A stretch of DNA of 64,000 nt, from positions 1 through 64,000 of the forward strand of contig NZ_VJZZ01000010.1 of NCBI RefSeq assembly GCF_009659535.1, written 5' to 3'. Positions 45,339-53,710 of this stretch are shown piece by piece. The notes below the pieces were generated by a model. The model saw nothing but the letters and a program-made list of their open reading frames with translations, searched no databases and was not told the DNA's origin. This stretch comes from Aggregicoccus sp. 17bor-14. Its GTDB lineage: Bacteria; Myxococcota; Myxococcia; Myxococcales; Myxococcaceae. Numbering within the stretch: position 1 is the first letter of the stretch; each line of letters starts with the position of its first letter. Made by a program: the position numbers and the translations under genes.

Positions 45339-46322
45339 ATGAAGTTCAAGGCTTTCGCGTTTGCGCTGTTGGTCTGTGCCTGCGGGTCGGATTCAGGGAA
45401 GCCCGAGATCTCGACTCCGTACGCTGCGGAGTGCTGGGGGAATCCCTGCCCTGCCGAGGTGATGGTCGCAGACCAGGGCCAGGTGTGGTCCGTCGCCGCC
45501 GACGGCGAGCACGTGTACTGGGTGGGAGGCACGCCGCGCCGTGTGCGCCGCGTTCCGGCGGCGGGCGGCGTGGTGGAGGACCTCACGCCGGCCGAGAACG
45601 AGCAGCCCTGGAAGCTCGCGCTCGACGCGGGCTGGCTCGCGTGGACGATCGAGACCACCGAGTCGAGCCCGCTCTGGGCAATGCCCATCCCCCCGAATGC
45701 CACGCGGGTACACCTGCCCGGGGCCTTCTACAAGGACACGCTCGCGGTCTCCGGAGGCTTCGTCTACGCCGCCAACAACGACGGAGTGTGGCGGGTGAGC
45801 CCTGCGACGGGCGTCTCCGAGCGGGTGCTGGACGTGGGCGCCTCTCCGCTCGCGGCCGATGCGAGCGGCGTCTACGCCGTGGACGGGCTGAGGCGCCAGG
45901 TCCTGCACAGCGCCGGCCCCGGCCAGGGGCAGGTCCTCGCCACGCTTCCCCGCGAGCCCTCCGTGCTGAGGCTCGCGGTGGACGCGGACTTCGTCTACCT
46001 CCTGTACCGGTACGCCACCCGGGAGTGCCAGACCACGCTCGCGCGCGTCCCGAAGACCGGCGGTGAGCCCGTGACGCTCCTCACCGACGCGCGCTGCGGC
46101 ATGGACCTCGTCGTGGACGGGACCTACCTCTACTGGCTCGCGTTTGCGGAGCAGCCGCAGATGCGCAGCTTCCTCTCGCGGATCCCCAAGGCGGGCGGCG
46201 ACGCGGAGCTGCTCGCCGGAAACCTTCCGCCCGGCGGAGGCCTCGCCCAGACCGCGACGCACCTGTACTGGGGCGAGGCCATCAGCCCCAGCACGGGGCG
46301 CGTGCTGAGGCTCTCGAAGTAG
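45339..46322 (+). CDS. beta-propeller lipoprotein
   Basis: A 327-residue lipoprotein from ATG 45339; MKFKAFAFALLVCACGSDSG has a lipobox ending at Cys15. The mature part has repeated blade-like segments: VWSVAADGEHVYWVGGTPRR, WKLALDAGWLAWTIET, LAVSGGFVYAANNDGVWRVS, LVVDGTYLYWLAFAEQPQMR and LAQTATHLYWGEAISPSTGR. DGEHVYW/DGTYLYW repeats are typical of myxobacterial propeller lipoproteins (PQQ-like or Kelch-like folds). The function is unknown, perhaps a scaffold at the outer membrane. It is convergent with the aminopeptidase gene. Confidence 0.8.
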   Translation: MKFKAFAFALLVCACGSDSGKPEISTPYAAECWGNPCPAEVMVADQGQVWSVAADGEHVYWVGGTPRRVRRVPAAGGVVEDLTPAENEQPWKLALDAGWLAWTIETTESSPLWAMPIPPNATRVHLPGAFYKDTLAVSGGFVYAANNDGVWRVSPATGVSERVLDVGASPLAADASGVYAVDGLRRQVLHSAGPGQGQVLATLPREPSVLRLAVDADFVYLLYRYATRECQTTLARVPKTGGEPVTLLTDARCGMDLVVDGTYLYWLAFAEQPQMRSFLSRIPKAGGDAELLAGNLPPGGGLAQTATHLYWGEAISPSTGRVLRLSK

Positions 46323-46332
46323 GCCGCGCTCC

Positions 46333-48888
46333 CTAGCCCTGCGCCTTCAGCCAGGCAGCCACCTGGGGCATGGCGCGCTCGCGCAGCGCCACGTCCTGGC
46401 TGAGGCGCTCCAGGGTCTGCTCCGTGGCCTGCGCGGCCTCGGGCACGGGGTTCGCCTTGAGGTGGGCGCGCGCCTCCTCGAGCTGTTTGCGGTCGCGCAG
46501 GAGCCCCATCGCCTCCACCACCCGGCGCAGCAGCATGGGGGCGTTGCCGGTGCGCGCGCGCACCTCCGGCCAGCGCTGGCGCATCGCGTCCCAGAAGCCG
46601 TCCCGGCCGGTGCGGTTGCCCATCAGCCCGCTGATGAAGCCGGACACGTCCTGCATGGGCACGGTCTCGCTGAAGAGCAGGCCCTGGGCCTGGGCCGCGA
46701 GCAGCGGGTGCTCGAAGGCGGTGAGCGCCATGAGGTAGCGGCGCTTGGTCGCCGGGTCCGGCTCGGTGGGGAAGCGCGCGAGCAGCGTCTCGAAGAGCGC
46801 CGAGTCGCCGTCGCGCGCGGCGATGCCCACCGCGGAGTCGAGCAGGTTCGCATCCAGCGCGCCCTTGTCCCCGGCGAGCATCCGGTCCACGCGCGGGCGC
46901 AGCTCGGTGAGCGCGCCGTTGCTGCGTGCGATGCCGCCCACCGCGCGCACCAGCGCCGCGCGCCGCAGCCGCTGGTCGTCGCCCTCGCCCGCCTTCGCAT
47001 CCCAGCCCACGCGCGCGAGCTGCGGCGAGAGCAGCGCCTCCACCCAGCTGCGGAACTGCACCGCGTCCGGGCCCTCGGTGAGGCGGCTCTCCACGTACGC
47101 GAGCCGGCCCACCAGCTCGTCGAGCACCGCGTAGTCCTCCTCGTCGCGGAAGGAGGCGGCGAGCGTGAGGAACGCGCCGATCTCCGCCTTGCCCGAGCGC
47201 ACCAGCGCCCACTGGTCCGCGAGCAGCCCGATGCGCTCGGCAGGGGAGAGCGCGGTGCGCTGCGAGGCGAGCGCGGCGAGCAGGCGCGCGTCGTACGCCG
47301 TGCGGTAGAAGCCCGTGGAGCCCGCGTTCGCGCACAGCCACTGCACCTCGCCCTTGCCCGGCAGCTCGATCGACAAGAGCTTCTCGCGCAAGAGCACCCG
47401 GTGCTCGCGCACGCCGCCCGCATCCGCGTAGCGCAGCACCACCGGCACCGGCCACTGCTCGGCGCTCTCTACGCCGGGCTCGGAGTAGAAGCGCTCCTGG
47501 CGCAGCGCGAGGCGGCGGCCGCCCTCGAGCGAGGCGGTCACCAGCGGGTAGCCGCTCTGGCGGATCCACGCGTTGGCCAGCTCCACCACCGGCTCCTTCG
47601 AGGCCTGCGCGAGCGCGCCCCACAGGTCGTCCGCCACCGCGTTGCTGCGCGCGTGGGTGCGCATGTACTGGCGGATGCCCTCGCGGAAGGGCCCCTCGCC
47701 GAGGTAGCCCTCGATCATCCGCAGCACCGCGCCGCCCTTCTCGTAGGTGATGGCGTCGAAGCTCTCGCCCGCCTCGCCCGCGTTGCGCACCTCGCCGCGG
47801 ATGGGGTGGGTGCTCTTGAGCGCGTCCAGGTGCAGCGCCACCGCCTTGCCCGCGTCGAAGTCCAGCCACACGCGCCACTGCGGCTTCCAGTCGGCGACGA
47901 TCTTGTAGGCCATCCAGGTGGCGAAGGCCTCGTTGAGCCAGAGGTCGTCCCACCACACCATCGTCACCCAGTTGCCGAACCACTGGTGCGCGAGCTCGTG
48001 CGTCACCACCTCGGCCACGCGCTTCTGCACGCTCAGGGGCGCGGTCGCCGGGTCCAGCAGCAGCGCCACCTCGCGGTAGGTGATGAGGCCGGCGTTCTCC
48101 ATCGCGCCCGCCTCGAAGTCCGGGATGCCTACCTGGTCCACCTTGCCGTAGGCGTAGGGCAGCCCGAAGTAGTCCTGCAGGCGCGGCAGCACGTTGAGCG
48201 CCACGTCCTGGCCGAAGGCCGTGAGGTGCTTCTTCTCCGGCAGCGCCCAGGTGCGCACGGGGATGCTCCCCACGCGCCCCTCCTCGCAGCCCTGCAGCTC
48301 GCCCACCACCAGCGCGACGAGGTAGCTGCTGAGCACCTCGGTCTCCTGGAAGGTGACGCGGCGCAGGGCACCCTCGTTCACGTCCGAGACGACGGCGCCG
48401 TTGGAGAGCGCGGTGACGCCCGGGGGCACCCGCACGCTGAGCGCCCAGCGCGCCTTGAAGGCCGGCTCGTCGAAGCAGGGGAAGACGCGGCGCGCGTCGG
48501 CCGCCTCGAACTGGGTGGCCGCCACCTTGCCCGCGAGGTACAGGCCGCGCAGGCCCTTGGTGAAGTGGCCCGTCCAGGCCACGTCCAGCTCGCAGTCGCC
48601 CGCGGGCACCGCCTCCGCGAAGCGCAGCACCACCGTCTCGCTCACCGGGAGCGCGGTGACGGAGGCCGGGGTGAGCGTGCGGCCGCCCGCGCGCAGGGCC
48701 ACGCGCCCCAGCTCGAGCGCGATGGCGTGCAGCACCACCTCCTGCGCGGGCTTCTCGAGCGAGAGCGCGATGGTCTGCTCGCCCTGGAAGCTCTGCGCCT
48801 GCAGGTCCAGGGTGAGCGTGGCCGCGTAGCGGCGGGGGCGGATGGTGAGCGGGAGACGGAAGTTCTTGTCGTCGGTCGTGGGTGCCAT
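46333..48888 (-). CDS. M1-family aminopeptidase
   Basis: An 851-residue zinc aminopeptidase of the puromycin-sensitive/ERAP-like type. GAMEN (261-265) binds the substrate N-terminus, HELAHQWFGNW carries zinc ligands His297 and His301, and Glu320 in WLNEAFATW is the third. The N-terminal beta domain begins LPLTIRPRRYAATLTLDLQA and the C-terminal helical cap ends at about 851 (ERAMPQVAAWLKAQG). No signal peptide, so it is cytosolic and probably trims peptides. The length fits the family. Its ATG at 48888 is upstream of the YiaA-like gene's stop by about 100 bp. Confidence 0.92.
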   Translation of the reverse strand: MAPTTDDKNFRLPLTIRPRRYAATLTLDLQAQSFQGEQTIALSLEKPAQEVVLHAIALELGRVALRAGGRTLTPASVTALPVSETVVLRFAEAVPAGDCELDVAWTGHFTKGLRGLYLAGKVAATQFEAADARRVFPCFDEPAFKARWALSVRVPPGVTALSNGAVVSDVNEGALRRVTFQETEVLSSYLVALVVGELQGCEEGRVGSIPVRTWALPEKKHLTAFGQDVALNVLPRLQDYFGLPYAYGKVDQVGIPDFEAGAMENAGLITYREVALLLDPATAPLSVQKRVAEVVTHELAHQWFGNWVTMVWWDDLWLNEAFATWMAYKIVADWKPQWRVWLDFDAGKAVALHLDALKSTHPIRGEVRNAGEAGESFDAITYEKGGAVLRMIEGYLGEGPFREGIRQYMRTHARSNAVADDLWGALAQASKEPVVELANAWIRQSGYPLVTASLEGGRRLALRQERFYSEPGVESAEQWPVPVVLRYADAGGVREHRVLLREKLLSIELPGKGEVQWLCANAGSTGFYRTAYDARLLAALASQRTALSPAERIGLLADQWALVRSGKAEIGAFLTLAASFRDEEDYAVLDELVGRLAYVESRLTEGPDAVQFRSWVEALLSPQLARVGWDAKAGEGDDQRLRRAALVRAVGGIARSNGALTELRPRVDRMLAGDKGALDANLLDSAVGIAARDGDSALFETLLARFPTEPDPATKRRYLMALTAFEHPLLAAQAQGLLFSETVPMQDVSGFISGLMGNRTGRDGFWDAMRQRWPEVRARTGNAPMLLRRVVEAMGLLRDRKQLEEARAHLKANPVPEAAQATEQTLERLSQDVALRERAMPQVAAWLKAQG

Positions 48889-48989
48889 CGCCCCCGAACA
48901 TGGACGAGGCGCAAGCCTCTGTCATCGCTCGGTTGCGGCCTCCGTCGGAGGTGGACAGCGGCTGCTGCCTGCCCCCCTGCCTTGCGGCC

Positions 48990-49286
48990 CTACAGCTTGG
49001 GCTGCAGGGGGTCCACGTCCGCGAGCAGCTTCGTCACCCGCGCGTCGTCGATGCGCGCGGTGAGCCGCTCCTGCTCGTGCTGGTCGCGCACCGTCTTGGC
49101 GAGGCTGAAGGAGGAGCCCACGCTGAAGAGAAGTCCCATCGCGAGGAAGGCGCGCGTCCAGGCGTCCACCGGCAGGTGGTAGATGCCCACCGCCGTCACG
49201 CCCACCGCGAGCGCGAAGGAGGCCCAGGTCTGCAGGACCCAGCCGCTGCTGTGGGCCTGGGGAAGGGGAGCGTGCGTGCGGGACAT
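48990..49286 (-). CDS. YiaA/YiaB-family membrane protein
   Basis: A 98-residue inner-membrane protein with two helices, SSGWVLQTWASFALAVGVTA and AFLAMGLLFSVGSSFSLAKT, separated by a short loop. The pattern W-x2-Q-x-W-x-SF ... G-IYHLP ... KT-x-RD is that of the YiaA/YiaB family. The C-terminal TARIDDARVTKLLADVDP is cytosolic. GGAGG lies 7 nt before ATG 49286, which decides the start. The role is unknown. It is divergent from a LysR gene. Confidence 0.82.
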   Translation of the reverse strand: MSRTHAPLPQAHSSGWVLQTWASFALAVGVTAVGIYHLPVDAWTRAFLAMGLLFSVGSSFSLAKTVRDQHEQERLTARIDDARVTKLLADVDPLQPKL

Positions 49287-49385
49287 GGCGGGACCTCCGG
49301 TGCGGCGGGTGATGCACGAAAGCCTGCCCGCGCCCGCCGATAACGTCATGGAACAAGGAGGCCGCGATTCGATAACCTGCCGTGT

Positions 49386-50294
49386 ATGACCAGCCTGCAG
49401 CGCTTCGAGGGCTTCTACTGGGTCGCACGCTGCGAGGGCTACGCCCGCGCCGCCCGCGCCTTCCCGTACCCCATCACCCAGCCCGGGGTGCACCAGCAGG
49501 TGCGCAGGCTGGAGGAGGAGCTGGGGGTGCGGCTCTTCGAGCGCGTGGGCAAGGACCGCGTGGTGCTCACCGCGCAGGGCCGCACGCTCTACGCGCACGT
49601 GGCCCCCTTCCTCGAGGCCCTGCCGGGGCTCGCCGCGCAGCTGCGCGGAGGGCAGGTGGGCGGCACGCTGCGCATCCACGCCTCGGGGCACGTGCTGCGC
49701 CACCTGCTGCCTGCGTGGCTGCGGCGCCTGCAGCAGCGGCGGGCGGACATCGAGGTCGCGCTCTTCGAGGCCAAGGTGCCCGCGGTGGCGCAGGTGCTGG
49801 GAGGCGAAGCGGACGTGCTGGTGGACCACCTGCCGGAGCTGCCCGGGGGGCTCGAGGCCCGGGTGGTGGCCCACACCCGCGCCTTCCTCGTGCTGCCCGC
49901 GCACCACCGGCTCGCGCGGCGCGCGCAGCTGAGCCCGGCGCAGCTGCTCGCGCAGCTGAACGACGAGCCCTTCATCGCCTACAGCGCGGATGCACACCTG
50001 CGCGGCGTGCAGCTCGCGGCGCTCGCTGCGCATGGGGTGACGCCGCGCCGGGTTCACGCTGCGGACTCCTCGGACACCATCCTCGGCTTCGTGGCCGCGG
50101 GGCTGGGCTACTCGCTGCTCGCCTCGCTGCTGCCGAAGGGGCCGCAGCTGCCCGGCGTGGTGGCGCGCCCGCTCGAGGGCGCCGCCCCACGCTACCCGGT
50201 GCACGCGGCGTGGCGGCGCGGCGCCGCGCCGCACCCGCTGGTGGAGGCGCTGCTCGCGCTCGCCCCGCCCATTGCACCTCCGGCTGCGCGCTGA
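49386..50294 (+). CDS. LysR-family regulator
   Basis: A 302-residue regulator. Its winged helix reads MTSLQRFEGFYWVARCEGYA, then PYPITQPGVHQQVRRLEEEL and GVRLFERVGKDRVVLTAQGR. The effector domain starts at about residue 90 (GGTLRIHASGHVLRHLLPAW). The recognition helix TQPGVHQQVRRL is a little unlike the usual SQPAxSxQI, though the layout is normal. It is divergent from the YiaA-like gene. A clear palindromic box was not found in the 99-bp gap; two direct CGATAACSTS-like repeats (near 49341 and 49371) might serve. The regulated gene is uncertain. Confidence 0.85.
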   Translation: MTSLQRFEGFYWVARCEGYARAARAFPYPITQPGVHQQVRRLEEELGVRLFERVGKDRVVLTAQGRTLYAHVAPFLEALPGLAAQLRGGQVGGTLRIHASGHVLRHLLPAWLRRLQQRRADIEVALFEAKVPAVAQVLGGEADVLVDHLPELPGGLEARVVAHTRAFLVLPAHHRLARRAQLSPAQLLAQLNDEPFIAYSADAHLRGVQLAALAAHGVTPRRVHAADSSDTILGFVAAGLGYSLLASLLPKGPQLPGVVARPLEGAAPRYPVHAAWRRGAAPHPLVEALLALAPPIAPPAAR

Positions 50295-50850
50295 ACCTCT
50301 TCGGCTCAGTGGCGCCACGGGAGAGGGTGGAGCAGCTCAGGGCGCGGTCGGCGTTGGCGAAGCTGAGCCGGTGCTTCGACGGACACGCAAGAGTGGCGCG
50401 AGGGACACGGCCTCGAGAAGGAGAGGCTGGGTAGGGGACGGGGCTTCTCCGGGTGGGTGAAGCCGTCCACGACGTGCGGGACGGCTGTCTCGAAAGGAGA
50501 CGCCCCTCCCGGGCGCGGACCGGCGCGCGATGCAAAAAGGTAAAATCCTATTTTACGTTTTTGCGCGACGCGCGCCGCCGCTCCCGAGGGGGCACACACG
50601 CAGAGTGAAGTGCTCGCTCCGTGCCTCCCCTGAGCGCCGCGCGGCGGCAGCGCCCCACCGCGAACGGCCGAAGCGCTCCGTCAACCTTCCAGTCCCTACG
50701 CTCCCACCAGCAAGCCAGCATTCCGTACGAGAGGCGACGCCTCTGGAGCAGCACGGCGCGCGCATGGAGTCGCGGGCGCGAGTAGCTGGTGCGCGGTGCC
50801 GCGTTGCCGCGCGACCCCGGCGCTCCGCTTCACGACCCACCTGAAGCGGC
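50295..50850. other. gene-free stretch with an AT-rich palindrome
   Basis: 556 bp between the LysR gene and the convergent thioesterase gene. The only recognised structures are a loose CGGCTCAG (50302-50309)/CTGAGCCG (50363-50370) inverted repeat, a bulged GGACGG-CTTC/GAAG-CCGTCC stem near 50437-50474, and the strong AT palindrome at 50533-50563. Reading frames here have no family match, odd composition and no convincing ribosome binding sites. Base composition shifts sharply at the palindrome. No tRNA or other recognisable RNA fold was seen. Confidence 0.5.
50533..50563. promoter_or_regulatory. AT-rich 14-bp inverted repeat, function unknown
   Basis: CAAAAAGGTAAAAT and ATTTTACGTTTTTG pair at 13 of 14 positions around a CCT centre, in an otherwise very GC-rich region. 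The inner GTAAAAT/ATTTTAC is perfect. It looks like a dimer binding site or an AT-rich bidirectional 3' structure. It is far from any start codon. Confidence 0.55.
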
Positions 50851-51660
50851 TCAGGCGAACAGCGCCGCCACCTGCCGCAGCTGCGCGAGCAGCTTGCCGT
50901 CCTCGCTCCACAGGTGCGCGGTGTCGTCCGCGTAGCCGCTGGCCGCGTGGCGCGAGCTGCCCACGCGCAGGAAGAAGGCGTCGTCCGCGGCGTGGGCCTG
51001 CGGCAGGGCCGCGTAGAAGTGCGCCGTGTAGTCCATCGTGGCGAGGTTGCAGAAGCCCTCGGCGCGCACGCTCGCGGCCGGAGGAAACGCGTCCAGCAGC
51101 GCGACGGCGAGCGGGGCGTCCAGCGGCGTGGGCACGCGCGGGCGGATCCACCCGCCCAGCAGCGCCTCCTGGGCGCCGGAGAAGGGCGGGGCGCCCACGG
51201 CCCAGCGGTAGTCGAAGTGCTGGGCGAAGGTGGGCAGCAGCTCGCTGGGCACCTCGGGCAGCTCGCGCGGAGGCGACACGGCCGGGGCCTGGTGCGTGTC
51301 CCAGCGCAAGGACGACTCGCGCGACACCGCGAAGGTGCCGCTCGCCAGCGCCGCCACGCCCCCTGCCTGCTCGAGCCGCGCGGACAGGTGGCTCACCTGG
51401 CGCCCCGCGCGCTCCACGCGCACCTGCAGCGTGGCGGGCCCGGCGCTCACCGGCGCGCAGAAGTGCACCGTGAAGGAGCGCGGCAGGCGCTGCGCGTCCG
51501 CCAGGTGGTGCAGCATGGCGCGCAGGATGCCTGCGCCCACCACGCCGCCGTAGGCGCCGCGCCCCTGGAACCAGTCCGCGCCGATGAGGGCCTCGTACTG
51601 ACCCTGGCTCTCGGGACGGGGAGCCCAGGTGCTGGCGAGGAGGAAGGGAGAGGAGGTCAT
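50851..51660 (-). CDS. TesB-like acyl-CoA thioesterase family protein
   Basis: A 269-residue protein with two hot-dog folds in tandem. The first half has WFQGRGAYGGVVGAGILRAM, LPRSFTVHFCAPVSAGPATL and RVERAGRQVSHLSARLEQAG; the second half has WIRPRVPTPLDAPLAVALLD and MDYTAHFYAALP. These are features of the acyl-CoA thioesterase (TesB-like) group, which hydrolyses acyl-CoA. ATG 51660 follows GGAGG-type sequence. It is 38 bp downstream of the transglutaminase-like gene on the same strand, possibly an operon. Confidence 0.82.
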   Translation of the reverse strand: MTSSPFLLASTWAPRPESQGQYEALIGADWFQGRGAYGGVVGAGILRAMLHHLADAQRLPRSFTVHFCAPVSAGPATLQVRVERAGRQVSHLSARLEQAGGVAALASGTFAVSRESSLRWDTHQAPAVSPPRELPEVPSELLPTFAQHFDYRWAVGAPPFSGAQEALLGGWIRPRVPTPLDAPLAVALLDAFPPAASVRAEGFCNLATMDYTAHFYAALPQAHAADDAFFLRVGSSRHAASGYADDTAHLWSEDGKLLAQLRQVAALFA

Positions 51661-51698
51661 GGCGCGGACCTTAACGGCCGCGGCCCTTCCGGTCAGCG

Positions 51699-53189
51699 CT
51701 AACGGACTTCGACGACCTTCAGTTGCCCGATGAGCGGGGTGATCTCGGCGTTGCCCTCCTGGCCCACGCCGAAGTGGGTCGCGTCCGCGACGAGCTGGTT
51801 GAAGGTGGGGTCCATCTGGGTCCACTCGCCCACGTAGGCCTCCACCCACTCGTGCCAGTAGAGCGCGGGCACGCGGTCCTCGTTCATCAGGTACACCACG
51901 CCGTCCACGCGCCGCGAGGGGATGCCGGCGGCACGCAGCAGCGCCACCGCGAGCAGGCTGTGCTCGGTGCAGTCCCCCTTCTTCTGGCGCAGCACGTCCG
52001 TGGCCCGGTCCGCGCTCGCCCCGTAGTCCTTCTCGAGGTTCGTCGCCACCCAGGTGATGATGCGGCGCGCGGCCGCCTGCGCGTCCTTCTCCGGACCCAC
52101 GATGCTCTTGGCGAGCGCGCGGATCTGCGGGTCGCTGCTCTCCACCACCAGCGTGCTCTTGAGGTTCTCGCCGCCCTCCGGGTCCTTCACCGGGAGCTGG
52201 GCCTTCGCCGCGGGGCCGGGCAGGGCGGCGCGCGTGCGCACCACCACGCGGCCGCCGGGCTCCTGCGTGTACTGCTGGCGGTAGCTGTTCTGCTGGAACT
52301 TCTGCGGCAGCCCCGTCATCACCAGGGTGACGGTGCCAGGGATGGCGCGCGCCGTCTCGGGCAGGGCGCGCGGCAGCACGATGCGGGTGAGGCCGAACAC
52401 CTCCACCTGGTCCAGCCGCTTCGCCACCGACTCGGGCTCGGCCACCGCGCGCATGGTGCTGCCGAAGTTGACCTCCACCACCTCGCCCTCGCCGGAGACG
52501 AAGACCTCCACCGGCACGTTCTCCTTCTCGGAGACGGTGACGGCGCGCGAGAGCCGGACCTTGACCCCGGCGAGCGTGCGCTCCACCGCGGGCTCCAGCG
52601 TGGTGCTCACCCCGTACTGCTCCAGGTCCTGCCCGTCCACGATGCGGCCCTTCACCGGCTGGCCGCGCAGGAGCGCCACGCGCGCCTGGTCCGCGTCCTC
52701 GAGGGTCTCCTTCGTGGGCGGGAGGTTTCGCACCTCGTTCGGAAGCCCCGGGCGCTTGCGCAGCACGCGCAGGCCGGTGGGCGTGGCGCTGCCCTCCAGC
52801 ACCTGCTCGCCGCCGTCACCGGACTGCATCACCTTGAAGCCGAGCAGGCGTCCACCGGGGCGCGACTCGTAGGTGCGCTCCTCGCGCATCACCCGCTCGC
52901 TCACCTTGGTGCCCACGTTCGCCTTGAAGACGAACTCGTTCACGCTGAGCGCGCGGCCGTCCGGCAGGGCCTTCAGGTCGGTGAAGATGTAGCCGACCTT
53001 CTTGTCCATCAGGTACAGCCCGAAGTACTCGCCGCCCGCGGGCCGGCGCGCCTTGAGCGCATCCGAGAGCGCGCCCTTGGAAGCGTTGACGGCAGCGGGA
53101 GCTGCACTGGGCTTGGAGGGAGCCGCCGGCGCGGCGCCCAGCAGGGCGGCCGCCGCGAGCGGGAGGGCGAGGACGAGGGGTCGGCGCAT
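51699..53189 (-). CDS. secreted transglutaminase-like protein
   Basis: A 496-residue exported protein with a signal peptide (MRRPLVLALPLAAAALLGAA). The long N-terminal part (about 50-380) is beta-rich with YFGLYLMDKKVGYIFTDLKA. The C-terminal transglutaminase-like domain has the triad Cys407 (KKGDCTEHSLLAVALLRAAG), His446 (YWHEWVEAYVG) and Asp460 (MDPTFNQ). Such domains act as peptidases or cross-linkers in the cell envelope. ATG 53189 is favoured over a frame with 14 extra residues. It sits in a same-strand run with the thioesterase gene downstream. Confidence 0.87.
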   Translation of the reverse strand: MRRPLVLALPLAAAALLGAAPAAPSKPSAAPAAVNASKGALSDALKARRPAGGEYFGLYLMDKKVGYIFTDLKALPDGRALSVNEFVFKANVGTKVSERVMREERTYESRPGGRLLGFKVMQSGDGGEQVLEGSATPTGLRVLRKRPGLPNEVRNLPPTKETLEDADQARVALLRGQPVKGRIVDGQDLEQYGVSTTLEPAVERTLAGVKVRLSRAVTVSEKENVPVEVFVSGEGEVVEVNFGSTMRAVAEPESVAKRLDQVEVFGLTRIVLPRALPETARAIPGTVTLVMTGLPQKFQQNSYRQQYTQEPGGRVVVRTRAALPGPAAKAQLPVKDPEGGENLKSTLVVESSDPQIRALAKSIVGPEKDAQAAARRIITWVATNLEKDYGASADRATDVLRQKKGDCTEHSLLAVALLRAAGIPSRRVDGVVYLMNEDRVPALYWHEWVEAYVGEWTQMDPTFNQLVADATHFGVGQEGNAEITPLIGQLKVVEVR

Positions 53190-53239
53190 GGCAGGCCTCT
53201 GACGCGCGGGCGGCGGGTTTGTTCCCGGCAAGCGGGGGA

Positions 53240-53710
53240 TTACAGCCGCTTGCCCAGGATGATGAGGTCGTCGCCCAGCTTGTAGAAGTCGCGGAAGCGC
53301 GCCTCCTCGCCGTACTTCATCGCGGCGTAGAAGCCGCGGGTGGGGCCGTAGGCCTCGGTGGCGCTGGTCTCCACGCGGATGAGGCGCGCGTTGCGGCGGC
53401 GCAGGTCGCCCTCCATGCCGCTCACCAGCGCCGCGCCCACACCCTGGCCGCGCACGGTGGGGTCGGAGGCAATCCAGTACAGGTCGTACGTGCCCTCGGT
53501 CATCGGCGTGGGGCCGTAGCAGACGTAGCCGACGATGTTCGCGTCGCCCTTGTCGGCGACGAGGATCTGGTAGTCGGGGTTATTCGGCTGAAGCGCGAGG
53601 TCCACGAGCTCGATGGCGACCTCCACCTCCTGCGGCGAGAAGGTTTCGACCCGACGGATGAGCGAGGCGAGGGGTTCCCGGTCCTTTGCGACGATGGGAC
53701 GGATTTCCAT
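53240..53710 (-). CDS. GNAT-family N-acetyltransferase
   Basis: A 156-residue acetyltransferase. The acetyl-CoA motif A reads VRGQGVGAALV and the fold continues with NARLIRVETSATEAYGPTR and GFYAAMKYGEEARFRDFYKL. ATG 53710 with AAAGGA upstream begins MEIRPIVAKDREPLASLIRR. The gene starts inside the end of the ATP-grasp ligase gene, overlapping it by 131 nt in another frame, so the two are tightly coupled. The substrate is unknown; the pairing suggests acetylation of a ligated amino-acid or peptide product, which is inferred. Confidence 0.85.
   Translation of the reverse strand: MEIRPIVAKDREPLASLIRRVETFSPQEVEVAIELVDLALQPNNPDYQILVADKGDANIVGYVCYGPTPMTEGTYDLYWIASDPTVRGQGVGAALVSGMEGDLRRRNARLIRVETSATEAYGPTRGFYAAMKYGEEARFRDFYKLGDDLIILGKRL

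Noticed and set aside
46462-49182. A 906-residue plus-strand reading frame opposite the M1 aminopeptidase gene
   Set aside because: Antisense, Arg/His/Leu-rich composition with no family signal, while the opposite strand has intact GAMEN and HELAH motifs.
50530-50844. A 104-residue plus-strand frame starting in the AT-rich palindrome
   Set aside because: The first residues come from the palindrome, and the mirror-strand frame begins with almost the same residues. The rest is Arg/Pro-rich without a family match or ribosome binding site.
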